From assembly GCF_026409565.1 (NCBI RefSeq), contig NZ_CP112881.1, positions 3,169,501 through 3,233,500 on the forward strand: a stretch of 64,000 nt of DNA, written 5' to 3'. The first letter of the stretch is position 1. Each line of letters opens with the position of its first letter. This DNA is from Sneathiella aquimaris (GTDB lineage Bacteria; Pseudomonadota; Alphaproteobacteria; Sneathiellales; Sneathiellaceae). The position numbers and the translations under genes are program-made. Shown here in pieces: positions 1 through 6,802 of this stretch. Under the pieces are notes generated by a model. The model worked only from the letters and a program-made list of their open reading frames with translations, did not search any database and was not told the origin of the DNA.

Positions 1-113
1 AGCTCATCAAAACAATTGAAAACAGCGAAACAGTCCTGTTAAAGGACTGTGGCCACATGCAAATGATCGAGAAAGCGGACGAAGTCAGGGCCGCCATTCG
101 CGCCTTTTTATAG
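1..113 (+). CDS. alpha/beta hydrolase, C-terminal end (partial)
   Basis: Only the last 36 codons are in the window (frame begins at base 3, stop TAG at 111-113). The translation ends in a strand-Gly-His-helix pattern, VLLKDCGHMQMIEKADEV, typical of the catalytic-histidine region of alpha/beta hydrolases, where the histidine of the GH(M/F) motif completes the Ser-His-Asp triad and a final helix closes the protein. The nucleophile and acid residues lie outside the window, so substrate and subfamily cannot be given. Confidence 0.6.
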   Translation, partial: LIKTIENSETVLLKDCGHMQMIEKADEVRAAIRAFL

Positions 114-124
114 AGCAACAGCCA

Positions 125-403
125 TCACGCTTTGACACCAATGCGTGGTGGCCCCCCTTTTGACGCCTGACTAGGCCCGAAAGCCTTGTCCAGAATACGC
201 GTGCTGTCATCGGCCAATGCAACAGCATCTGTCAGCAATCCTAAAATCTTCATATTGTTGGCAAGCACGGCTTGTGCTTCCGGACGACTATCATCAACAA
301 TAAGCGTACAGCGGTTAACAATATCAGCCCGCACCATTGCCAGTATTTCTTCCAGTTTATGCCCGCCGGGATTCTCTTCAGTTACCAGAAAATGGGTCAT
401 CAT
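125..403 (-). CDS. hypothetical protein, 92 aa
   Basis: A small soluble protein with no family I recognise. It is mostly helical in appearance, with a hydrophobic middle (residues about 48-66) and a basic Gly/Pro-containing tail. There is no signal peptide or membrane segment. It converges with the hydrolase end at 113. Start could be the first or second of two adjacent ATGs (403 or 400); no strong Shine-Dalgarno is visible, only a weak TTAAAG. It is kept because it fills the gap with plausible amino-acid composition and the opposite-strand frame looks worse. Confidence 0.5.
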   Translation of the reverse strand: MMTHFLVTEENPGGHKLEEILAMVRADIVNRCTLIVDDSRPEAQAVLANNMKILGLLTDAVALADDSTRILDKAFGPSQASKGGPPRIGVKA

Positions 404-555
404 CTTTAACCTGCATGCAGTTAGTGGTTAAAGGAGCATGCAATATTCCTGGTTAAAAAATAGATAACAGGATCAACGCGACAGGCTAGCCCTTGCCAAG
501 CCAGTCAACGCCGTCACCCTTTTCCTTATCTGGACGGATAGACGTCAAAAGACGC

Positions 556-2175
556 TTAAAGATTTCGTGCCCGTTCGCGCAGGACAAATTTTTGCACCTT
601 CCCCGTCGATGTTTTGGGCAAGTCATCAAAAACCACTGTTTTAGGGCATTTATAATGGGCCATGTTATCCCGGCAAAAGGAGATGATTTCTTTGTCTGTT
701 GCCGTCATTCCCTCTCGCAAGGTAACAAACGCGCAGGGTGTTTCGCCCCATTTTTCATCCGGTCTTGCAACGACCGCGACATCAAGAACGGCAGGATGTT
801 TGTATAAAACGCCCTCCAGCTCGATGGTCGAAATGTTTTCGCCTCCTGAAATAATGATATCCTTTGAACGGTCTCTAAGTTCCAGATAGCCATCCTCGTG
901 AATAACGCCCAGATCGCCGGTCCGAAACCAGTCCCCTTCGAAAGTTTTTTCGGTGGTTTTCGGATTTTTCAGGTATCCTTTCATGATGAGGTTCCCGCGC
1001 ATCATCACCTCACCCATGGTGTTCCCGTCGCGCGGAACCGGCTTCATGGTTTCCGGATCCAGAACATCCAGTTCACTAAGGGCGTGATACCGGACCCCCT
1101 GACGGGCTTTCAGTGCCGCGCGGTCCTCAACGGATTTTTTATTCCAGTCGGAATTCCAATCGCAATAAACCGCCGGTCCATAGCATTCTGTCAGTCCGTA
1201 CACATGGGTTACATCAAATCCCAAACGATCCATTTCCGCCAGTACCGTCGCAGGAGGGGGCGCCGCAGCAACCATAACCTTGATACCCTTTTGGGCTTTG
1301 GCTTTATTTTCGTCAGAGGTATTGATCAGCATGGACAAAACAATAGGTGCGCCGCACATGTGATCGACTTTGTATTTCCCCATTGCGTCAAAAATACCGT
1401 CCGCCTCAACCTTTCGAAGGCACACATGAGTGCCACCAACCGCTGTGATCGTCCATGGGAAGCACCAGCCGTTACAGTGGAACATGGGCAGCGTCCATAA
1501 ATAAACCGGATGCTTTGCCATATCCCATGACATCGAATTACCCGTTGCTGCCAGATAGGCGCCCCGGTGATGATAGACGACCCCTTTAGGATCCCCGGTG
1601 GTGCCTGACGTATAATTCAGAGAAATAGCCTGCCATTCATCGTCCGGCCCGGCCCAGGGAAATGCCTCGTCCCCTGTTTTCAGAAAATCCTCATAGTCCA
1701 TTTCCCCGATGCCTTCACCGCCAGCGCCGAGAATATCGTCAATATCAATGACGATTGGCGTGCAGCTGGCCAGCGACAGCGCCTGTTTCATCACTTCGGA
1801 AAACTCACGGTCAACAAAAAGGAGCTTGCATTCTGAATGATCGAGTATGAAGGCAAGCGTTTCTGCATCCAGCCGGGTATTCAAGGCATTTAACACAGCC
1901 CCGGTCACCGGAATGCCAAAGTGGCTTTCCAGCAACGCCGGAATATTCGGCGCAATAATGGAAACAGTATCTCCTTTACCGATACCCCGCTTGGAAAGAG
2001 CGCTGGCCAACCTTTTGCACCGGGCAAAAAATTCTAAATAGCTATACGACCAGTCCCCATGGATCATCGCTGTCTTATCAGGGTAAACCGATGCTGACCG
2101 CTCTAAAAATGTGAGTGGTGAAAGCGGATCGTAATTTGCCCGCCTTTGTTCAAGCCCAATATCAAACAGACCCAT
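556..2175 (-). CDS. acyl-CoA synthetase (AMP-binding), medium/long-chain fatty acid or DmdB-like
   Basis: A 539-residue ANL-superfamily ligase that activates a carboxylic acid with ATP to an acyl-adenylate and then to the CoA thioester. The AMP-binding signature YTSGTTGDPKGV lies near residue 190. The Y-G-L-T-E motif is near 325, the GDWFRTGDLG aspartate region near 417, and the C-terminal KTSTGKVQKF motif carries the catalytic lysine of the adenylation half-reaction. Length is normal for the family. The N-terminus (MGLFDIGLEQRRANYDPLSP) resembles the AlkK/DmdB-type group that handles medium-chain or methylmercaptopropionate substrates; the exact substrate cannot be set from sequence. It stands alone, with an Lrp-type regulator divided from it by about 40 bases on the same strand. 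Confidence 0.9.
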   Translation of the reverse strand: MGLFDIGLEQRRANYDPLSPLTFLERSASVYPDKTAMIHGDWSYSYLEFFARCKRLASALSKRGIGKGDTVSIIAPNIPALLESHFGIPVTGAVLNALNTRLDAETLAFILDHSECKLLFVDREFSEVMKQALSLASCTPIVIDIDDILGAGGEGIGEMDYEDFLKTGDEAFPWAGPDDEWQAISLNYTSGTTGDPKGVVYHHRGAYLAATGNSMSWDMAKHPVYLWTLPMFHCNGWCFPWTITAVGGTHVCLRKVEADGIFDAMGKYKVDHMCGAPIVLSMLINTSDENKAKAQKGIKVMVAAAPPPATVLAEMDRLGFDVTHVYGLTECYGPAVYCDWNSDWNKKSVEDRAALKARQGVRYHALSELDVLDPETMKPVPRDGNTMGEVMMRGNLIMKGYLKNPKTTEKTFEGDWFRTGDLGVIHEDGYLELRDRSKDIIISGGENISTIELEGVLYKHPAVLDVAVVARPDEKWGETPCAFVTLREGMTATDKEIISFCRDNMAHYKCPKTVVFDDLPKTSTGKVQKFVLRERARNL

Positions 2176-2217
2176 TCTTCCCGACCCTATGCTTTAATCA
2201 GTTTTCTTATTCCGAGT

Positions 2218-2706
2218 TTAACTACCACTATTTTCCAAATTCACCGGAACCCCCGGTACAAACTTGGACACGCGAATACCAAGCGAGGTTTTCACATGTT
2301 CGACATTTGGCGCAGCTGTCAATTCATGGGTCAGAAATTGCTGATAGGCATCCCAATCCTTTGCCACAACTTTTAAGATAAAGTCGTTTTCACCCGCCAA
2401 CATGAAACATTCTCGAACCAAAGGCCAATGCTGGACACGTTCTTCAAAAGCGTTCAGGTCGGTTTCAGCCTGACTTTGCAAGCCAACCAGCGCAAAAACC
2501 GTCACGCCAAATCCCAGACTCTCTGAATTCAGTTGTGCATGATATCCTTCGATATAGCCCGCCTCTTCAAGGGCACGCACCCGCCGCAAACAGGGCGGCG
2601 CCGATATTCCAGCATTTTTCGCCAGCTCTACATTCGTAATCCGGCCATTTTCCTGTAAATCGTGTAATATACGCCGATCAATATCATCGAGTTTTACTCG
2701 TTGCAT
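2218..2706 (-). CDS. Lrp/AsnC family transcriptional regulator
   Basis: A 162-residue Lrp/AsnC protein: N-terminal helix-turn-helix (LDDIDRRILHDLQENGR followed by the NVELAKNAGISAPPCLRRVR recognition region) and a C-terminal RAM (AsnC ligand-binding) domain that normally forms an octamer. The reading frame extends 11 codons upstream, but the start at 2706 is preferred: GGAGA sits 6-8 bases before that ATG and the family begins right at this point. The family responds to amino acids. The LRP protein of the rhizobial trxB-lsrB region sits in a similar place, so position may be more informative than sequence for naming it. It is divergent from the ELM1-like gene at 2866. Confidence 0.9.
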   Translation of the reverse strand: MQRVKLDDIDRRILHDLQENGRITNVELAKNAGISAPPCLRRVRALEEAGYIEGYHAQLNSESLGFGVTVFALVGLQSQAETDLNAFEERVQHWPLVRECFMLAGENDFILKVVAKDWDAYQQFLTHELTAAPNVEHVKTSLGIRVSKFVPGVPVNLENSGS

Positions 2707-2865
2707 AAATTGTCTCCAACAATCAATTTCACGCAACATTATTACAACAACAGCATAACGCCAAGGCTTAGAAAGTTTGATTTTGCGAATTTAAGGGCTT
2801 GACCGACAGGAATAAGAAGCTTTAGTCCACACTAGTGGTCTGTTTATTGTGGAGAAACCGCCTGA

Positions 2866-3846
2866 ATGCCTACTGATATGCCCAAATCCATCAAATCCTG
2901 TTGGATCATTACTGATGGAAGCGCGGGAATGGAGAATCAGTGCGTTGGTTTAGCGGAAGCCATGGGAGTCCCGTTTCTGGTCAAGCGCATCAAAACAGCA
3001 AAACCCTGGAAATGGCTTCCACCTCAACTTTGGTTGGCACCCTTGCGTTTTCTCAAGAACGACGGGGATCTGGCAATCCCTCCTTGGCCCGATCTTGTCA
3101 TATCCTGTGGCCGACAAGCCATCCCGATCAGTATCGCCGTTCGAAAAGCAAGCCAGAATCAAACCTTTACGGTCCATATTCAAACGCCAAACATTCATCC
3201 GTCCGCATTCGATTTGGTAGTCGTCCCCGAACACGACAAATTGCGCGGGCAAAATGTAGTCGTCAGTATGGGATCACTTACACGTATCACCGCAGAAAAA
3301 CTCAATGCCGAAAAACAAAAGTTTGATGCTGACCTTCGAGATGTTCAGTCTCCTGTTGTGACCGTCTTGGTGGGCGGCCCCAACCGTTGTTATGACGTTA
3401 CCCCTGAGACGATGGACACGTTGTGCCGGCAACTGACCGCGCTTCACAAAAACAGCAGCTGCGAATTCCTTGTCACCACCTCCCGGCGCACAGGACCAGA
3501 GAACACGGAAAAGTTAAAACAGGCTCTCCAGCCGCTTCCGCACAAAATGTGGTCGGGCGACGGGGAGAACCCTTATTTTGCTTATCTGGAAAAAGCAGAC
3601 GCCGTTATCGCAACCTCTGATTCGGTCAACATGATCTGCGAAGCCGCGACAGCGGGCAAACCGGTCCTGGTTTTTCCCCTTCCCGGCGGCAATCGGAAAT
3701 TCAATTTCTTTCATCGATCGATGCAGGAGCAGGGGTTTTGCCGCCCCTTGAGCGATGAGCTTGCTATTTGGACCCCTCCCGCCCTTTCAGAAACAGTGCG
3801 CATCGCAAAGATCGTTGAGAATATGTGGCGCACTGATAAGAAATAA
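2866..3846 (+). CDS. ELM1/DUF1022-type protein (mitochondrial-fission ELM1-like)
   Basis: A 326-residue protein of the ELM1 family, recognised by the opening ITDGSAGMENQCVGLAEAMG, the VISCGRQAIPISIAV segment, the VLVGGPN motif after the centre, and the C-terminal IATSDSVNMICEA...GKPV block, which resembles the nucleotide-sugar-binding half of GT-B glycosyltransferases. Bacterial members have no established biochemical role; the name comes from the plant mitochondrial fission protein. It precedes trxB by about 100 bases on the same strand and is probably a separate or loosely co-transcribed unit. It has no membrane segment or signal peptide. Confidence 0.85.
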   Translation: MPTDMPKSIKSCWIITDGSAGMENQCVGLAEAMGVPFLVKRIKTAKPWKWLPPQLWLAPLRFLKNDGDLAIPPWPDLVISCGRQAIPISIAVRKASQNQTFTVHIQTPNIHPSAFDLVVVPEHDKLRGQNVVVSMGSLTRITAEKLNAEKQKFDADLRDVQSPVVTVLVGGPNRCYDVTPETMDTLCRQLTALHKNSSCEFLVTTSRRTGPENTEKLKQALQPLPHKMWSGDGENPYFAYLEKADAVIATSDSVNMICEAATAGKPVLVFPLPGGNRKFNFFHRSMQEQGFCRPLSDELAIWTPPALSETVRIAKIVENMWRTDKK

Positions 3847-3952
3847 GAAGTTCGAATTTTTACGCGCTTGCCCCCTTGCCAGCAGAAGAACGGCATAATA
3901 CATAATGGCAACTGCCCAAAATGGGCAAAATGTTTGTCAGGAGTCGTCAGAT

Positions 3953-4924
3953 ATGGCTGAAACCCATAAAACCAGTGTTTTGATTATCGGATCCGGCCCT
4001 GCCGGTTGTACTGCGGCCATTTACGCGGCGCGGGCCTCCCTCAATCCAATCATGGTGCACGGCATTCAGCCGGGCGGGCAACTCACCATCACGACTGACG
4101 TGGAAAACTATCCGGGTTTCGCCGATCCCATTCAAGGCCCTTGGCTGATGGAACAAATGGAAGCTCAGGCAAAAAATGTCGGCACAGAGATCCACAATGA
4201 TGTCATCACCAACGTTGACACCTCCAAACGCCCTTATGTGGCGACGGCTGATTCTGGCGCAACCTATATCGCAGAAAGCATCATTATCTCGACAGGCGCG
4301 GCCGCAAAATGGCTTGGACTTCCGTCTGAAGAAAAATATATGGGCTTTGGTGTCTCTGCCTGCGCAACCTGTGACGGGTTTTTCTATCGCCAAAAAGAGG
4401 TTCTTGTTGTTGGTGGCGGAAACACAGCGGTGGAAGAGGCCCTGTATCTGACTAATCATGCCGACAAGGTAACAATTGTTCACCGCCGGGACCAATTCCG
4501 CGCGGAAAAAATTCTAGTCGACCGCCTGCATAAAAATCCAAAAATCGACGTCATCTGGGACCATGTTCTTGAAGAGATTCTGGGTGAAGAAGATCCTTTT
4601 GGCGTCGTGGCGGCACGTTTGAAAAATACCAAGACCGGCGAACTCAGAGATATTTCAGTTCATGGCGTCTTTATTGCAATCGGCCATAGCCCGAATACAG
4701 ACTTGTTTAAAGGCAAGTTGGATATGGACGATGAAGGGTATTTGATTACCGCCCCTGATTCGACAGCCACCAACCTTCCCGGCATCTATGCCTGCGGCGA
4801 TGTTCAGGACAAAATCTACCGTCAGGCCGTTACCGCTGCGGGTACCGGCTGTATGGCTGCGTTGGAAGCCGAACGGTTTATTTCTGAGCTGGAAGATGCA
4901 GGAGCCAGCGCTGCCGCTGAATAG
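3953..4924 (+). CDS. trxB: thioredoxin-disulfide reductase
   Basis: A 323-residue FAD/NADPH enzyme that reduces thioredoxin. The FAD-binding GSGPAGCTAAIYAARA motif is at residues about 13-28, the redox-active CATC is followed by DGFFYR near residue 138, the NADPH-binding GGGNTAVEEALYL comes next, and the second FAD motif YACGDVQDKIYRQAVTAAG lies near the C-terminus. The frame is open 16 codons further upstream, but the ATG at 3953 has an AGGAG 9 bases before it and gives the usual family length. The LysR gene follows 130 bases downstream. A short inverted repeat (TAGTGC/GCACTA) sits at the stop codon without a T-run. Confidence 0.97.
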   Translation: MAETHKTSVLIIGSGPAGCTAAIYAARASLNPIMVHGIQPGGQLTITTDVENYPGFADPIQGPWLMEQMEAQAKNVGTEIHNDVITNVDTSKRPYVATADSGATYIAESIIISTGAAAKWLGLPSEEKYMGFGVSACATCDGFFYRQKEVLVVGGGNTAVEEALYLTNHADKVTIVHRRDQFRAEKILVDRLHKNPKIDVIWDHVLEEILGEEDPFGVVAARLKNTKTGELRDISVHGVFIAIGHSPNTDLFKGKLDMDDEGYLITAPDSTATNLPGIYACGDVQDKIYRQAVTAAGTGCMAALEAERFISELEDAGASAAAE

Positions 4925-5056
4925 TGCTGCTGCGCACTAATCGGCACTCTAAGCTGTAGAAAGTTAAATAATTGGTAGGTTCTGCGCCTTTATTCTGATT
5001 GAATGAGGGTCTGACACGTCACGTTCGGCATCCGTACTTTATTGGGGGGACAGGTT

Positions 5057-5947
5057 ATGGATTGGGATAAATTGCGCATTTTTCATGCTGTTGCTGAAGC
5101 GGGGAGCTTCACACATGCGGGCGAAATGCTCCATTTAAGTCAATCTGCGGTTAGCCGTCAGGTGAGTGCGCTTGAAGAAAGCGTTAAAACACCTCTTTTT
5201 CATCGCCATGCCAGAGGCTTGCTGCTCACAGAACAAGGTGAAATGCTATACCGGACAGCTCATGAATTTTCAGCCAAACTGGCCATGACAGAAGTCATGC
5301 TAACGGATACAAAGGAAAAACCTTCTGGCGAAATCAAAGTGACGGCTACCGTTGGGTTGGGGTCAAACTGGCTGACGCCCCGCATCCGTGAATTTACCGA
5401 GTTATACCCAGATGTCACGGTCAATCTGATCCTGGCTGACCGGGAATTGGACCTGAGCATGCGCGAAGCGGATATCGCCATTCGTTTGCGGGCCCCGGTT
5501 CAACCGGACCTTATCCAGCGGAAGTTAATGGCGGTGCGCCACCATCTTTACGCGTCCCCGGAATATCTGGAAGCGAACGGCACCCCAACTCGGATTGAAG
5601 ACCTGACCGACTATAATATTCTGGTATATGGCGAAGAAGCCCCGTCCAACATCTCAAATATAAACTGGGTTCTTCATACCTTGCGCGAGTATGACAAAAG
5701 CGTTGACCCCGTTTTTAAAGTGAACAATGTCTATGGCTTGCTACTGGCTATTCAAAGTGGCCTTGGTATTGGCAGCCTGCCTGACTACATCGTTCAGGGG
5801 CATCAGAATATCGTAAAAGTCCTGCCAGAGATCGAGGGGCCCAGCTTTGATACCTATTATGTGTATCCAGAAGAACTGAGAAAATCGAAAAGAGTGACAA
5901 TCTTCCGTGATTTTCTCATTCAGAAAGTTGCGGAAACCCCCTTTTAA
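5057..5947 (+). CDS. LysR family transcriptional regulator (LsrB/VtlR-like by position)
   Basis: A 296-residue LysR regulator. The N-terminal winged helix-turn-helix (MDWDKLRIFHAVAEAGSFTHAGEMLHLSQSAVSR, residues 1-34) and LysR substrate-binding domain (about 90-290) are intact. The start at 5057 is chosen over an in-frame GTG/ATG five codons upstream because the GGGGGGA tract stands 8-10 bases before it and the family begins MDW(D/E)KL. It lies after trxB and directly before three tandem small-RNA modules, each with a T-N11-A box of the type LysR proteins bind. This gene order matches, from memory, rhizobial lsrB/vtlR, whose products activate abcR small-RNA genes. Function here is inferred from that context. 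Confidence 0.93.
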   Translation: MDWDKLRIFHAVAEAGSFTHAGEMLHLSQSAVSRQVSALEESVKTPLFHRHARGLLLTEQGEMLYRTAHEFSAKLAMTEVMLTDTKEKPSGEIKVTATVGLGSNWLTPRIREFTELYPDVTVNLILADRELDLSMREADIAIRLRAPVQPDLIQRKLMAVRHHLYASPEYLEANGTPTRIEDLTDYNILVYGEEAPSNISNINWVLHTLREYDKSVDPVFKVNNVYGLLLAIQSGLGIGSLPDYIVQGHQNIVKVLPEIEGPSFDTYYVYPEELRKSKRVTIFRDFLIQKVAETPF

Positions 5948-5988
5948 AGCGTAATTTTTGGCAGAAATCATGGCCCTTGGAGGTGCTA

Positions 5989-6001
5989 TGCAGCAAATGC
6001 A
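5989..6001 (+). promoter_or_regulatory. T-N11-A box upstream of small RNA 1
   Basis: TGCAGCAAATGCA, an inverted repeat TGCA-N5-TGCA that fits the T-N11-A form of LysR operators. Near-identical boxes recur before the second and third small RNA at 6289 and 6528. The box centre is about 66 bases before the presumed RNA start, the usual place of a LysR recognition site. It lies 42 bases after the LysR stop codon. Binding is inferred. Confidence 0.5.
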
Positions 6002-6060
6002 TATCGGATCTGCCAATATTGAACTACTCATTCATGAAATATTTTCGTAAAAACGGGATG

Positions 6061-6217
6061 TCGATGCCGCTTATTAGCGCATCCTATTCGCGACAGTCTC
6101 CCAACTCTTCGCGAATTGACTGTATGTTCTCTCCCAAGACATACAGATATTCATGCCCTCCCAGGCATGAACCTCCCTGTTAGACTTGCCAACCTCTTTT
6201 GAGGTTGGCTTTTTTTT
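6061..6217 (+). ncRNA. AbcR-like small RNA, copy 1 (5' end approximate)
   Basis: The 3' boundary is firm; the 5' end is inferred from the operator spacing. Three consecutive hairpins each show CUCCC in the loop: ATTCGCGA/TCGCGAAT (6086-6116), CTGTATGT/ACATACAG (6120-6146) and TTCATGCC/GGCATGAA (6150-6171, loop CTCCCA). A fourth CUCCC is in the single-stranded block ACCTCCCTGTTAGACTTGCC at 6171, which is repeated in copies 2 and 3. A 9-bp terminator follows. CUCCC complements GGGAG of Shine-Dalgarno sites, so base-pairing repression of many mRNAs, probably with Hfq, is the likely role. No coding frame with a ribosome site is seen. The link to the AbcR family rests on position and motif style, not on an alignment. 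Confidence 0.7.
6188..6217 (+). terminator. Rho-independent terminator of small RNA 1
   Basis: A perfect 9-bp stem GCCAACCTC/GAGGTTGGC with a TTTT loop and a run of eight T (6210-6217). Compared with copies 2 and 3, an A-T pair replaces a G-C pair on both arms, a compensatory change that supports the fold. Confidence 0.9.
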
Positions 6218-6288
6218 GCTTATTTTGCTGCATCGCAACTAACTTTTTTTTACGCAAACGCCTTATAAATAGCCAAAAAATACAGAGT

Positions 6289-6301
6289 TGCAGAGAATGC
6301 A
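6289..6301 (+). promoter_or_regulatory. T-N11-A box upstream of small RNA 2
   Basis: TGCAGAGAATGCA, matching the box before small RNA 1 at 10 of 13 positions and lying exactly 300 bases downstream of it. Distance to the conserved ACCTCCCTG block is 180 bases, against 182 in copy 1 and 170 in copy 3. A second TGCA-rich segment (GTGCACTGCA) follows at 6305. LysR binding is inferred. Confidence 0.5.
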
Positions 6302-6360
6302 TAGGTGCACTGCAAAATAATTAGTGGTATTTTTTGAGCAGTTGCATATATTTCAATCAT

Positions 6361-6516
6361 CAGCGCTGCACTGCAGCAATGATCGAGTATCAACCTCATA
6401 TTGTTGGTGCTCCCGTTACTTGCCTTCCTCCCAGTTGCAAGTAACGATATGTCATCTCTGGATGACATACCTCCCTGTTAGACTTGCCAGCCTCTTTTGG
6501 GGCTGGCCTTTTTTTT
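6361..6516 (+). ncRNA. AbcR-like small RNA, copy 2 (5' end approximate)
   Basis: The second module. Visible hairpins are GTTACTTGC/GCAAGTAAC (6415-6445), whose 13-base loop carries CCTCCC, and TATGTCATC/GATGACATA (6448-6469) with a TCTG loop. A further CTCCC at 6410 is between hairpins. Then come the shared block ACCTCCCTGTTAGACTTGCC (6469) and a terminator. The 5' hairpins are unrelated in sequence to copy 1, but the layout (C-rich loops, shared block, terminator) is the same, so the copies have diverged except at functional sites. The start is inferred from the operator spacing only. Confidence 0.7.
6486..6516 (+). terminator. Rho-independent terminator of small RNA 2
   Basis: Stem GCCAGCCTC/GGGGCTGGC (9 bp with one T-G wobble), TTTT loop, and eight T at 6509-6516. 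Confidence 0.9.
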
Positions 6517-6527
6517 GTTTAAAGATA

Positions 6528-6540
6528 TGCAAAAATCGCA
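6528..6540 (+). promoter_or_regulatory. T-N11-A box upstream of small RNA 3
   Basis: TGCAAAAATCGCA, the least exact of the three boxes (the right arm is CGCA), but at the same distance from its RNA. A TAGGAT -10-like element at 6593-6598 lies 53 bases further on, directly before the first hairpin of copy 3. Confidence 0.45.
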
Positions 6541-6599
6541 TGGCAGACATGCATTTTCATCAAATCAAAAACTTCCGGGCGCTACCTATATGTAGGATA

Positions 6600-6746
6600 G
6601 GGCAAGGCCGTCCCCCAATACGGGCTTGCCTCACCGGTTTAGTCCGGTTACCGGCGATCAACATCTCCCAAGTAGATCGCCCCCTGCTTTTAGCAGGACC
6701 TCCCTGTTAGACTTGCCAGCCTCTTTTAGGGGCTGGCGTTTTTTTT
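6600..6746 (+). ncRNA. AbcR-like small RNA, copy 3 (5' end approximate)
   Basis: The third module, with the best-defined start: a TAGGAT -10-like hexamer ends two bases before a hairpin GGCAAG-CCGT/ACGG-CTTGCC (6601-6630) with loop CCCCCAAT. Then follow ACCGG/CCGGT (6633-6648), GCGATC/GATCGC (6654-6680) with CTCCC in its loop, and CCTGC/GCAGG (6683-6697). The shared block ACCTCCCTGTTAGACTTGCC starts at 6698 and the terminator at 6715. It has fewer CUCCC loops than copy 1. It converges with msrP on the other strand. Target mRNAs are not known. Confidence 0.7.
6715..6746 (+). terminator. Rho-independent terminator of small RNA 3
   Basis: Stem GCCAGCCTC/GGGGCTGGC (9 bp with one T-G pair), loop TTTTA, and eight T at 6739-6746. 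It faces the msrP terminator 10 bases away. Confidence 0.9.
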
Positions 6747-6756
6747 CCAAAGAAAA

Positions 6757-6775
6757 AGCCCGTAAAAAACGGGCT
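6757..6775 (-). terminator. terminator of msrP
   Basis: Stem AGCCCGT/ACGGGCT with a five-base A loop. The A-run at 6753-6757 gives the U-tract on the minus strand, 28 bases past the msrP stop. Confidence 0.75.
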
Positions 6776-6802
6776 CCATCAGATCTTCAGCGGATCTGCT
6801 TG

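Noticed and set aside
898-1500. A 200-codon open frame on the plus strand
   Set aside because: It lies entirely inside the acyl-CoA ligase gene on the opposite strand, whose motifs are all intact; the translation has a composition of an antisense shadow.
4921-4945. Terminator after trxB
   Set aside because: The TAGTGC/GCACTA inverted repeat is only 6 bp and has no T-run, so read-through into the LysR gene is possible.
6000-6710. Three short plus-strand frames and one minus-strand frame in the RNA region
   Set aside because: They overlap the hairpins and terminators, lack ribosome sites and run into the terminators; translations match nothing familiar.
6171-6746. CRISPR array from three near-identical 20-base blocks
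   Set aside because: Only three copies, unequal 298- and 229-base spacing, and each block is part of a terminator-bearing RNA; no cas genes.
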